IMG/VR virus record: IMGVR_UViG_3300027759_000003
Coordinates: 45,758 to 109,757 of that record
DNA length: 64,000 bases
DNA from: a virus
Reading direction: 5' to 3' (one strand)
Shown: piece after piece, positions 15,522-22,898 of the stretch
How the letters are laid out: the number at the start of each line of letters is the position of its first letter
Numbering within the stretch: position 1 is the first letter of the stretch
The notes under the pieces: generated by a model
The model's input: only the letters and a program-made list of their open reading frames with translations
Database searches by the model: none
Told to the model about the DNA's origin: nothing
Translations under genes and position numbers: made by a program

Positions 15522-16368
15522 TTACTTGCCTCATTAATTTAATAAAAAGATCTCTTTTATATTTAATCCACCAACAAACAATCTGATGCATTTCAGATGT
15601 ATAATTATTTAATAGTTCAGGTAACAAGTCAACCAAGTGATTCCAATTATCAACAGTTTTTACTGAATGATTATCTTCAAATACAAAATTAAAAAAATCT
15701 GTATTTTGCATTTTTGAGTCTAACTTATCTCCTATAGGCAAGCAAAGCATTTCAATTGCTTCATAAAATCTAAATGAATCAATAACCATCGCCCCGCTAG
15801 GGCAAGGAACAATCTTTGATAAAGACATTTTGTCATAGTATTGTTTTGGTTTTAGTCCTTCTGCAAAACCAGTAGTTGGATTATAAAAAGAATTAGGTAT
15901 GTTAGGCATAACAGTTGCAAGTTCTTGTCTTCGTTGATGAGTTATTTGTCCTGAAAAAAATACATCATATGATTTATCTTGATATTTTGGTAAATGTTTA
16001 TGCAAATCTCTTGGCACACCCAACGCTAATTTATTATATTGCGAATGTTTTCTGTGCGGGTATTGAACCCAAATCTCAATATTTTTATGTTTTATTTTAT
16101 CAACTTTAAATGTAGCACTTTCATCTCCAGTAATAAACAAAATAACTCTATCTATCTTGTTTAACTCTTCAGATATTTGATCTTCATAGTCTACATTTTG
16201 TGGTCCAGGAATAACAACAAAGGCTCTATCTGTGTTAGGTAAGGTTGTTACCTTATCTGGTTTAATATTATTTTTATTAAAAAATTGTTTTAATAAACCG
16301 TAATCCCATTTATCAGCAGCACAGTCTTCTTGTTTAACTGAATAAAGATATGCTTTAAGATCGCTCAT
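15514..16368 (-). CDS. Exostosin/GT47-like glycosyltransferase
   Basis: 284 residues counted from the Met at 16368, which overlaps the upstream gene by 14 nt; an alternative start 51 nt earlier lies deeper in that gene. Signs are DVFFSGQITHQRRQELA in mid-protein and a C-terminal CPSGAMVIDSFRFYEAIEMLCLPIGDKL. The latter resembles the P-x-G-x...RFxEAxxxGCxPV acceptor/donor site of exostosin-like enzymes. It probably adds a sugar in the same pathway as its neighbours. Confidence 0.7.
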   Translation of the reverse strand: MSDLKAYLYSVKQEDCAADKWDYGLLKQFFNKNNIKPDKVTTLPNTDRAFVVIPGPQNVDYEDQISEELNKIDRVILFITGDESATFKVDKIKHKNIEIWVQYPHRKHSQYNKLALGVPRDLHKHLPKYQDKSYDVFFSGQITHQRRQELATVMPNIPNSFYNPTTGFAEGLKPKQYYDKMSLSKIVPCPSGAMVIDSFRFYEAIEMLCLPIGDKLDSKMQNTDFFNFVFEDNHSVKTVDNWNHLVDLLPELLNNYTSEMHQIVCWWIKYKRDLFIKLMRQVNA

Positions 16369-17068
16369 AATATAAGTGTACTTCATGTTGATAGTCAAGC
16401 AATGTTTCTTTGTAGCCAATACCCTTAATAAACTGTCTTAAATCATGCAAATATTCTTTCCAATACATCATCATAAATTCTGGGTGTCCAGATAGCCAAA
16501 TCTTAGGTTTGTGCTCTCTAAGGACCCTTTCAGCCCCTCCTAGGACCCTCCATTCACTACCCTCAACATCAAGAGAAATTGCAGTAGGCGGCTTCATTCC
16601 TTTTTCATATACAAGCGTATCAATTTTTGTTTGACCATATTTATCTGCTTCATACTGCAGTTCTTTAAATCCATGAGCAGCCTCAATAGGAGCATCTGCT
16701 TCTGGTGGAAACTCGCCATAATAAATACGTGCAAGTTTATTATCTTTATCTGATGCAAACCCAGGAATACATGCAATTGGTTTTTCTAAATTATTAGCAC
16801 TCCAAAGCAAAGGAAAGTGTGACCAAACCTTTGGATTAGGTTCAAATAAAACAACTTCTGCTCCCCACATTTGACATAGGGCAGGCATTTCTCCTTCTTC
16901 TGCTCCAACATAGTAAACAACATCGCCTTTACCAATATTTTCATGCATTGATTTTAATCTAATTTTTTCCCAACCATGTGGTTGATACCATTCTGGTCTA
17001 TCTGCACGATGCTTTGGTAACATTATTTCAAATTCCCCGTTAACAGTAGCCTTAATCATTTCAGTCAT
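16355..17068 (-). CDS. FkbM-family methyltransferase
   Basis: 237 residues. SAM-binding VVYYVGAEEGEMPAL and VVLFEPNP, then the FkbM hallmark AISLDVEGSEWRVLGGAERVL. Enzymes of this family O-methylate sugars or polyketides. In this operon it most likely caps or modifies the glycan. It overlaps both neighbours. Confidence 0.88.
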   Translation of the reverse strand: MTEMIKATVNGEFEIMLPKHRADRPEWYQPHGWEKIRLKSMHENIGKGDVVYYVGAEEGEMPALCQMWGAEVVLFEPNPKVWSHFPLLWSANNLEKPIACIPGFASDKDNKLARIYYGEFPPEADAPIEAAHGFKELQYEADKYGQTKIDTLVYEKGMKPPTAISLDVEGSEWRVLGGAERVLREHKPKIWLSGHPEFMMMYWKEYLHDLRQFIKGIGYKETLLDYQHEVHLYYERS

Positions 17069-17948
17069 TTTGTATCCACTCTACTAATGATACCTTTGGT
17101 ATCCATCCAGTTAGATCTTTAAACTTGGCGTTAGAGGCAAGAGTTTCTTGCACTTCACCAATTCTTGGCGGTATAAATTTAATATCATTTGAAATCATAT
17201 TAGCAATATCAAGTATAGCGTAGTTACTTCCATACCCAATGTTATATACTTCACCAAACCCACTTTTAACTTCAGATGCAAGTATGTTTGCTTGTACTAC
17301 GTCTGATATATGGGTAAAATCTCTACGCTGAGAACCATCTCCAACTACTGTTAGTGGCTTTGACTCATGATGTTGTTTAAAAAATAGTCCTATTACTGGT
17401 GCATACTGCCCCTTTAATGGTTGTCTATCTCCGTAAACATTAAAATATCTAAGCGATATAGTCTTTAATCCGTAAAGGTTGTGATAAACTCTTGCAAGGT
17501 TTTCACCAAAGACTTTAGCAGCAGAATATGGGGTTAATGGATCAGGTGATTGTGTTTCTTGGTTTGGAAGCAAAGCCTTTTTGCCATAAGAAGAGGATGT
17601 GCTTGAATAGATTAGTCTATCTACCTTGTTAACCCTGCAAAGTTCAAGAACATTGGCTGTTCCTACTGCGTTTGATTGAATAGATTTTTTTGGATTTAAT
17701 ATTGCTGGCTGTATTCTTGCATCAGATGCTACGTGAAATACGCAGTCAACATCTTTAAAGAGTGGTGCAATTAGGTCATAATCACAAATGTCATGCTTAT
17801 AATTTTGTGCTTTATCATTCCAATAGAACTGCTCATGACATTCTGCAGACTCATCATCAATGCAAATAACATCGTGACCAAGACTAATTAACTTATCAAC
17901 AAGGTTTGATCCAATAAAACCAGCACCACCAGTAACTAAATATTTCAT
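17061..17948 (-). CDS. NAD-dependent sugar epimerase/dehydratase (extended SDR)
   Basis: 295 residues from Met 17948 (MKYLVTGGAGFIGSNL); an upstream in-frame start is inside the previous gene. GGAGFIG binds NAD, SSTSSSYGK supplies the catalytic Ser/Thr, and PYSAAKVFGENL supplies Tyr-x3-Lys. RYFNVYGDRQ matches UDP-glucose/GlcNAc 4-epimerase-like enzymes. It would make an activated sugar (for example UDP-Gal or a dTDP-sugar) for the neighbouring transferases. Confidence 0.9.
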   Translation of the reverse strand: MKYLVTGGAGFIGSNLVDKLISLGHDVICIDDESAECHEQFYWNDKAQNYKHDICDYDLIAPLFKDVDCVFHVASDARIQPAILNPKKSIQSNAVGTANVLELCRVNKVDRLIYSSTSSSYGKKALLPNQETQSPDPLTPYSAAKVFGENLARVYHNLYGLKTISLRYFNVYGDRQPLKGQYAPVIGLFFKQHHESKPLTVVGDGSQRRDFTHISDVVQANILASEVKSGFGEVYNIGYGSNYAILDIANMISNDIKFIPPRIGEVQETLASNAKFKDLTGWIPKVSLVEWIQND

Positions 17949-18904
17949 TTTATGTTTAGAGTTTCTAATATGCTTGCCCATCTATGAACATATGTATGTT
18001 CTTTTTTAGTCCGCTCATGACCAGCAATCCTTATTTCTTCTCTGGTTAATCCATCTAAGATGTAGTAATCTATTTTTTGTTTAAGGTCTTCAAGATTACC
18101 ATGCTCATAAAATATAATTTCTTTACCATCTTCAAAATATTTATCAAGTCCTTTGATGCGGGGATAGATAGTAAAACCACCACGACCAGTGCTTTCAAAT
18201 AGTCTATCGCTTGTATAGTATGGATAGTTAAAGTTTATGTTTAAACTATCACCTATGGCTACTTTGCTTCTTGCATAGATGCGATTAAGCGCTTCTCCAC
18301 GCACAGTTCCAGTATCTCCATCGCCACCAACATGTAGGAATCTTTTACCGTATGTTTTTCGTAAGAAATCTATTAGTTGTGGACGGTATTTATGCTCATG
18401 GTGATACCCTTTGCTACCAACAAAAATTATGTCATGCTCAAAGTTGTGTGGATCGTAATCTTGATGAACGTAGCATTCTTTATCATATACACCAGCAGGT
18501 AAGAAATGTCCTTTAACTTCTGTATTTTCATTAAACCAATCACACATTAACTTATCTGTAGCAAAAAAGTGACCTATATTTGTGTAGAAATCATCATTCT
18601 TTAAATCTTTTTCACGCTCAATTCCAAACCACAAATCCAAGTGATAAGTCATAGTTGGTATGCCAGCAGCCTTTAATTCTTTTAGTACATCAGTCATAGA
18701 TCTAGATCCTGGAGTCTGCCATCTATGTGTGTGTACCCAGATAAATAGATTAGAGTTTAATGCTGCGTTTAATATTTCTGTGCTACCTGCTTTTTTTTCT
18801 TGCAGTTTTTTCACGGTATGCCCAAGAGATTCCAAAGACTTAGCATGATGATTCTCACTACTATAAGGCACTTCAAAGTTGCCTAGAAATACTATATTAG
18901 CCAA
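17945..18904 (-). CDS. CgeB/GT1_2-like glycosyltransferase
   Basis: 319 residues starting at TTG 18904, with GGGCGGG about 5 nt upstream. The N-terminal half is Rossmann-like (IVFLGNFEVPYSSENHHAKSLE). The C-terminal half carries RLFESTGRGGFTIYPRIKGLDKYFEDGKEIIFYEHGNLEDL, the CgeB-type donor site. It is the first gene of the leftward glycan operon. Confidence 0.82.
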   Translation of the reverse strand: MANIVFLGNFEVPYSSENHHAKSLESLGHTVKKLQEKKAGSTEILNAALNSNLFIWVHTHRWQTPGSRSMTDVLKELKAAGIPTMTYHLDLWFGIEREKDLKNDDFYTNIGHFFATDKLMCDWFNENTEVKGHFLPAGVYDKECYVHQDYDPHNFEHDIIFVGSKGYHHEHKYRPQLIDFLRKTYGKRFLHVGGDGDTGTVRGEALNRIYARSKVAIGDSLNINFNYPYYTSDRLFESTGRGGFTIYPRIKGLDKYFEDGKEIIFYEHGNLEDLKQKIDYYILDGLTREEIRIAGHERTKKEHTYVHRWASILETLNIK

Positions 18905-18931
18905 GGATCCCGCCCATTCTGTGTTTATAAC

Positions 18932-18954
18932 AGTATACCAGATTCTGATATACT
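18932..18954. promoter_or_regulatory. Divergent promoters formed by an inverted repeat
   Basis: AGTATA (18932-18937) and TATACT (18949-18954) are mirror copies, giving face-to-face -10 boxes: leftward for the glycan operon and rightward for the Stealth-like gene. With the boxes 11 nt apart, both promoters cannot be occupied at once. Confidence 0.7.
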
Positions 18955-18975
18955 TATAAGAAAGCGGGGTATTTG

Positions 18976-19665
18976 ATGGATTTTGTTTATATTTGTCGTG
19001 ATGGAGAAAATGAAGAGTTAAGATACTCCATTAGGTCTGTCTTGCTTAGTTTTCCAGAGGCAAAGGTTTGGGTCGTAGGTGGAAAGCCAAAATGGTATTC
19101 TGGCAATCATGTTTTTTTAGAACAAAATGATAACAAATATGCTAATGCTGTAAATAATTTAAAGGCTGTTTGCGATACTTCAGATATATCTGATAATTTT
19201 ATATTAATGAATGATGATTTTTTTATTATTAAAAAAATAGAAACAATAGAACAATTTTACAATGGGCTGTTGTCTGAAAAAATAGATAAATTTACAAAGA
19301 TTACTGGATCATCAATGTATATTAGAAAACTTATAACAACAAACAATAAATTAAACAAGTTGGGGTTTACAAAGCCATTAGACTATGAGTTACACGTACC
19401 AATGCCAATGCATAAAGCGGGATTACTTTATATATTAAATGAATATCCAGAATGTTTATGGAGATCAATGTATGGTAATTTATTTAATGTTGGGGGTAGT
19501 CAAATGGAAGATGTTAAAGTATATAAAAACAAAAGGCATGCTGCAAGATCAGCACAAATAACTAAAAATTCTATTTATTTATCAACAGAAGATACAGGTT
19601 TAACCATAATGGTTGATAATATATTTAAAGAATTACTAACAAACCCTAGTCCTTACGAGCAGTAA
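18976..19665 (+). CDS. Stealth-like sugar-phosphate transferase
   Basis: 229 residues from ATG 18976; a TTG just before it is possible. MDFVYICRDGENEELRYSIRSVLL resembles Stealth CR1, FILMNDDFFII resembles the CR2 Asp-Asp motif, and YELHVPMPMHKAGLL resembles the later His-containing region. Stealth enzymes move hexose-1-phosphate onto surface polysaccharides. It is shorter than typical members. It is transcribed away from the glycan operon from a shared promoter region. Confidence 0.65.
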   Translation: MDFVYICRDGENEELRYSIRSVLLSFPEAKVWVVGGKPKWYSGNHVFLEQNDNKYANAVNNLKAVCDTSDISDNFILMNDDFFIIKKIETIEQFYNGLLSEKIDKFTKITGSSMYIRKLITTNNKLNKLGFTKPLDYELHVPMPMHKAGLLYILNEYPECLWRSMYGNLFNVGGSQMEDVKVYKNKRHAARSAQITKNSIYLSTEDTGLTIMVDNIFKELLTNPSPYEQ

Positions 19666-19667
19666 TC

Positions 19668-20450
19668 CTACTCCCAATCGGCTATTTGATTATAGGTAAC
19701 AGAGTATTCTCCAGAGTATATTTCTGCATAGGAGATCATATCTTTGTTATATCGTGTTACAGTATTCTTATCTACTAAACCTGTTTTATATTTTTTACCA
19801 TGCATAATTGGCAAATGTTTTATATTTTCTGATGCCAATGAATTATTTAGTGCTTGTATATATCTAGTCTTGCCAAATTGTTTTGAAAGAAATGATTGTT
19901 TTGGATATTCTTTTTCTATCCACAGCCTTTCATTATGATCAGAAGGCTTTGGGTTTAACACTCTTTCTACTTCATTGTGATATATTCTTGTAGACCAACT
20001 CTTCATATTTCTTTCATAATTTATTAAATTTTTGTATGTAGAATCTGCGTAAGCCATAAAATTCTTATCAAGATCAGACGTAGGTACACCAGTTGCAAAT
20101 GTTATTAAAAAACAAGTAGCGTAAGGAAATTTATCCGTATATTTTATTACCTCAAAATGTAGGTTTGGATTAAAAGAATTAACAGAAATGTTGTCAGAAG
20201 TCAACCGCATATGGTTACCAATAGAGACAAACTCTGGCGTATTCATATCACAATCTACAAAAAGACAATCCTCTGGATTAATTCCATCAGCAATAGTTAA
20301 AATGTTTTTATCGTATGCCCCAACAACAACTGATCCATTGTATCGATTAATTAACTTAGCAGTCATAAATCCATCAATATCGGGAGAAACAATTAATTTT
20401 TTAGAGTATTCTAATGTATCTAATATGCTGGTTTTTAAATTAAATTCCAT
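19668..20450 (-). CDS. Hypothetical protein, distant DHH-phosphoesterase resemblance
   Basis: 260 residues. LIVSPDIDGFMTAKLINR resembles the D-x-D-G motif I of DHH/RecJ-type phosphoesterases, and CLFVDCDM could be the next Asp motif. The DHH triplet itself is not seen, so activity is doubtful. Convergent with the Stealth-like gene (2 nt apart) and 11 nt overlap with the upstream gene. Confidence 0.5.
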   Translation of the reverse strand: MEFNLKTSILDTLEYSKKLIVSPDIDGFMTAKLINRYNGSVVVGAYDKNILTIADGINPEDCLFVDCDMNTPEFVSIGNHMRLTSDNISVNSFNPNLHFEVIKYTDKFPYATCFLITFATGVPTSDLDKNFMAYADSTYKNLINYERNMKSWSTRIYHNEVERVLNPKPSDHNERLWIEKEYPKQSFLSKQFGKTRYIQALNNSLASENIKHLPIMHGKKYKTGLVDKNTVTRYNKDMISYAEIYSGEYSVTYNQIADWE

Positions 20451-20712
20451 TATCTTCCATATACTTCAGCCGTTCCATTAGGGCCTGGTGCTCTGGATCA
20501 TTTAGCATCTCTTCAATAGACTCTTTTATGTTTGGTCTTAACTTACTTAATGGTTCCACATACCTTGGATCTTTTGTGACGGTATAAAGAAGTGATCGTA
20601 ATGCCTCACATTCATCATGCTTCCACCATGTATAGCAAACATCATCTTCTATGTTGGGGCAAAGGTAGTACTGGTCTTTAATGGTTTGAATTATTTCTTC
20701 TGCATTCATCAT
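20440..20712 (-). CDS. Hypothetical protein
   Basis: 90 residues, acidic and helical, with CPNIEDDVCYTWWKHDEC. The Cys/Trp/His cluster could bind a metal. It belongs to a leftward chain of overlapping genes from 21000 to 19668. Confidence 0.6.
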   Translation of the reverse strand: MMNAEEIIQTIKDQYYLCPNIEDDVCYTWWKHDECEALRSLLYTVTKDPRYVEPLSKLRPNIKESIEEMLNDPEHQALMERLKYMEDNGI

Positions 20713-20798
20713 TAGTCCTTAGTCATAAAGAATATTGCTGCAATAAAAATTATAAGAGCAGAAATTAAAGTGTTCTTAATAAAACTATTAAATTTCAT
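20712..20798 (-). CDS. Single-TM peptide
   Basis: 28 residues: basic start MKFNSFIKN, a hydrophobic helix LISALIIFIAAIFFM and a TKD end. It overlaps the previous gene's stop region and the next gene's start. Probably a membrane micropeptide; function unknown. Confidence 0.5.
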   Translation of the reverse strand: MKFNSFIKNTLISALIIFIAAIFFMTKD

Positions 20799-21000
20799 TT
20801 TGTCCCCTTGCTATGGCTGCAGATATTTCAAATGCTTTTGTTGTACGACGAGACTTATTAAGACCCTTAGCCTTCCAAAGATCGCTGGTGCCTTGAATAT
20901 CTTGAGCAATCTGTTCACGAATTTCTTTAACAGTTTCCACAATAAAATGCCAAATTTGTTCTTTGTGTTCATCTGATAGTTCTTCGGTCCAGTTACTCAT
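20788..21000 (-). CDS. Hypothetical helical protein
   Basis: 70 residues from ATG 21000. Charged helices (EELSDEHKEQIWHFIVETVKEIREQ) and a basic patch SRRTTKAFEISAAIARG. No family known. Confidence 0.55.
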   Translation of the reverse strand: MSNWTEELSDEHKEQIWHFIVETVKEIREQIAQDIQGTSDLWKAKGLNKSRRTTKAFEISAAIARGQNEI

Positions 21001-21100
21001 TTTCTTCTTCAAACTCCCTTAATGCGTTAGAATTGTTTAAACAAAATCCACAATCACCATTAACTAATCTATTATTACAACTGTTACAATAATCATTCAT
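20993..21100 (-). CDS. Zinc-ribbon micropeptide
   Basis: 35 residues with YCNSCNNRLVNGDCGFC, two CxxC knuckles spaced for one zinc. Overlaps the genes on both sides by 8 nt, in the manner of coupled translation. Confidence 0.6.
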   Translation of the reverse strand: MNDYCNSCNNRLVNGDCGFCLNNSNALREFEEENE

Positions 21101-21185
21101 AAAAAGAATCAACTACCTTTGTCCATAGTTTCCAAAGACCAAGAGAAATTAAAAATGCAATAAATATACCAAGTAGTTTCCCCAT
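21093..21185 (-). CDS. Single-TM peptide, leaderless
   Basis: 30 residues, MGKLLGIFIAFLISLGLWKL then a polar tail. TATACT (complement of 21192-21197) lies exactly 6 nt before the ATG, with no ribosome site. Confidence 0.6.
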   Translation of the reverse strand: MGKLLGIFIAFLISLGLWKLWTKVVDSFYE

Positions 21186-21191
21186 ATATCT

Positions 21192-21197
21192 AGTATA
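21192..21197 (-). promoter_or_regulatory. -10 box of leaderless gene 21185
   Basis: Reads TTTGATATACT on the minus strand; N6 to ATG. Confidence 0.65.
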
Positions 21198-21207
21198 TCA
21201 AACTATC

Positions 21208-21411
21208 TTAGATATAGTAAGTAGCCCATTTATTTTGTCCTTTTTCAAAAAGACTAGATATCTTAGCAAACATTCTTGCTCGTAATGCATGTTTTTTATC
21301 GTCAGCCCTAATCTCTTTAAGAAGAAAAAAGGTAAATACTGATCCACAGATATTTCCTATGAACCTTAAGAATATATTGTTAGTCTTTTCTTTTCTAATA
21401 AATTTTTTCAT
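21208..21411 (-). CDS. Small basic membrane-associated protein, leaderless
   Basis: 67 residues starting at ATG 21411, placed by the promoter TATAAT (complement of 21418-21423) at N6; a start 15 nt further upstream would overlap that box. A basic N-terminus (KKFIRKEKTNN), a hydrophobic stretch (FLRFIGNICGSVFTFFLL) and a charged C-terminus. Confidence 0.6.
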   Translation of the reverse strand: MKKFIRKEKTNNIFLRFIGNICGSVFTFFLLKEIRADDKKHALRARMFAKISSLFEKGQNKWATYYI

Positions 21412-21417
21412 ATTTTT

Positions 21418-21423
21418 ATTATA
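21418..21423 (-). promoter_or_regulatory. -10 box of leaderless gene 21411
   Basis: TATAAT on the minus strand followed by AAAAAT and ATG. Confidence 0.7.
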
Positions 21424-21553
21424 CACCTAATTCCTTTTCTACCTTGCCCAAAATTCTATTTACCATAGCCTGTCTTTCGGCGGGATCTAAAGAAACCCCA
21501 TTATCCATCTCAGTCATAGTAACAGCCATCTGGACTATATCTTCATACTTCAT
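21419..21553 (-). CDS. Small hypothetical protein
   Basis: 44 residues, helical (EDIVQMAVTMTEMD...RQAMVNRILGKVEKELGV), with RBS GGAG 7 nt upstream inside the zinc-finger peptide gene. Its last codons contain the promoter of the 21411 gene. Confidence 0.55.
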   Translation of the reverse strand: MKYEDIVQMAVTMTEMDNGVSLDPAERQAMVNRILGKVEKELGV

Positions 21554-21651
21554 TTATGCTCCTTCATATGATTAGTTAAGGTTTGCGAAGCCATGCTAGA
21601 CCTAGACTCTATCTCTTTTTTACACACTGAACAAATTATTATACGAGCCAT
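21550..21651 (-). CDS. C2H2-like zinc-finger peptide, leaderless
   Basis: 33 residues: ICSVCKKEIESRSSMASQ then LTNHMKEHK, a CxxC-x20-HxxxH-like single finger, probably DNA or RNA binding. TATACT (complement of 21658-21663) sits N6 from ATG. ATGA overlap with the next gene. Confidence 0.6.
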   Translation of the reverse strand: MARIIICSVCKKEIESRSSMASQTLTNHMKEHK

Positions 21652-21657
21652 ATATTC

Positions 21658-21663
21658 AGTATA
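21658..21663 (-). promoter_or_regulatory. -10 box of leaderless gene 21651
   Basis: TTTGATATACT on the minus strand, followed by GAATAT and ATG. Confidence 0.7.
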
Positions 21664-21689
21664 TCAAAGTTTGAGAGGTTTGTAAAGTC

Positions 21690-21727
21690 AAAATAATGGT
21701 ATAATTTAGACATATACCACGGAGGTA
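21690..21727 (+). promoter_or_regulatory. Promoter and RBS of first FN3-polyglycine operon
   Basis: TGGTATAAT at about 21697-21705, then CGGAGGT at about 21720-21726. It drives the rightward fibre block 21.7-29.0 kb. Confidence 0.65.
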
Positions 21728-21737
21728 ATACCTTTTA

Positions 21738-22898
21738 ATGACTACCAAGAGTTTTAAAACAGGCTTATCCTTAGCGGTTGGTAACGCAAGTGCTGCTATT
21801 CCCAATTCTCCTACTATTGGCACTGCTACTACAACAGGAGCAACAACAGCAACTGTTACATATACCGCCGCAACTTTAGGTGCTCTTGGTTCTACATTTA
21901 CCGCTACATCAAGTCCAGGATCTGTTACTGGAACTGGTTCTTCACCTATTACGGTTAGTGGTTTGACTGGTGAAACAAATTATACTTTTACAGTCACCGC
22001 TACAAATTCTAATGGAACATCAGCAGCCTCTGCTGCAAGTAATCAAATTACTACTGATGCAAATACAGTAGTTGCCGATATGCTAATAATTGCAGGTGGA
22101 GGAAGTGGTGGAGCATATATCTATGGTGGAGGTGGAGGTGCTGGTGGATATGTAGAATCAAATTCTTATACATTAAGTTTATCTACAAATTACTCAATAA
22201 CTATTGGGGCAGGTGGTGCTGGTAATAAAAATAATAATGGCTCAAATGGAAGTAATACAACATTTGGTTCTATTTATACTGCTACTGGTGGTGGCGCTGG
22301 CGGAAGTTGGAACGCTGACAGAAACGGTCAAAATGGTGGTTCAGGTGGTGGCGGTGGTGAAAATAGTGGTTCTGGCAATGCAGGTTCTGCAACACAAGCA
22401 AGTTATGGTGGATTAGGTTTTGGTAATAATGGTGGAGTTTGGTCAGGCGGTTCTGCTGGTGGCGGTGGAGGTGCAGGTGGAATAGGCGGTGTTGGTGGAA
22501 CAGGTTATGCAAACTCTGCAGGTGGTGTTGGTAAATCATCTTCTATAACTGGAACTGCTACATATCGTGCTGCTGGTGGTGGTGGTTCTTCTAATGGGGG
22601 TACACCCTATGCTCTTGGCGGCAATGGCGGAGGTGGAAACGGTAGTAAATGGTTTAATGCCTCGCCTTTTCTTAATGCAACTAGTGGAGATGCTAACACT
22701 GGTAGTGGTGGTGGCGGTGATAATACACAAACTGTTGGTGCAGGTGGTGGCAATGGAGGCTCAGGTATTGTTATTTTAAGATATTTAAATTCAAAAACAA
22801 TTACAATAGGTGCAGGTCTAACAGGTAGCACAGCAATAGATGGTTCACATAAAGTAACCACAATAACTGCGGGTACTGGAAATGTGAGTTGGTCATAA
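21738..22898 (+). CDS. FN3 plus polyglycine fibre/adhesin protein 1
   Basis: 386 residues. A short N-terminal attachment segment ends in SAAIPNSPTIGTAT. One FN3-type domain (about 25-110) ends with TATNSNGTSAASAAS. A Gly-rich domain (about 115-355) has many runs of GGGG separated by short SITIGAGG- and GSNG-like strands. The end is IVILRY then TITIGAGLTGS...GTGNVSWS. Interrupted polyglycine runs can pack as polyglycine-II sandwiches, as in phage S16 gp38-type tail-fibre adhesins. It is predicted to be a receptor-binding tip. One of seven paralogues here; ATG overlap with the next. Confidence 0.75.
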   Translation: MTTKSFKTGLSLAVGNASAAIPNSPTIGTATTTGATTATVTYTAATLGALGSTFTATSSPGSVTGTGSSPITVSGLTGETNYTFTVTATNSNGTSAASAASNQITTDANTVVADMLIIAGGGSGGAYIYGGGGGAGGYVESNSYTLSLSTNYSITIGAGGAGNKNNNGSNGSNTTFGSIYTATGGGAGGSWNADRNGQNGGSGGGGGENSGSGNAGSATQASYGGLGFGNNGGVWSGGSAGGGGGAGGIGGVGGTGYANSAGGVGKSSSITGTATYRAAGGGGSSNGGTPYALGGNGGGGNGSKWFNASPFLNATSGDANTGSGGGGDNTQTVGAGGGNGGSGIVILRYLNSKTITIGAGLTGSTAIDGSHKVTTITAGTGNVSWS

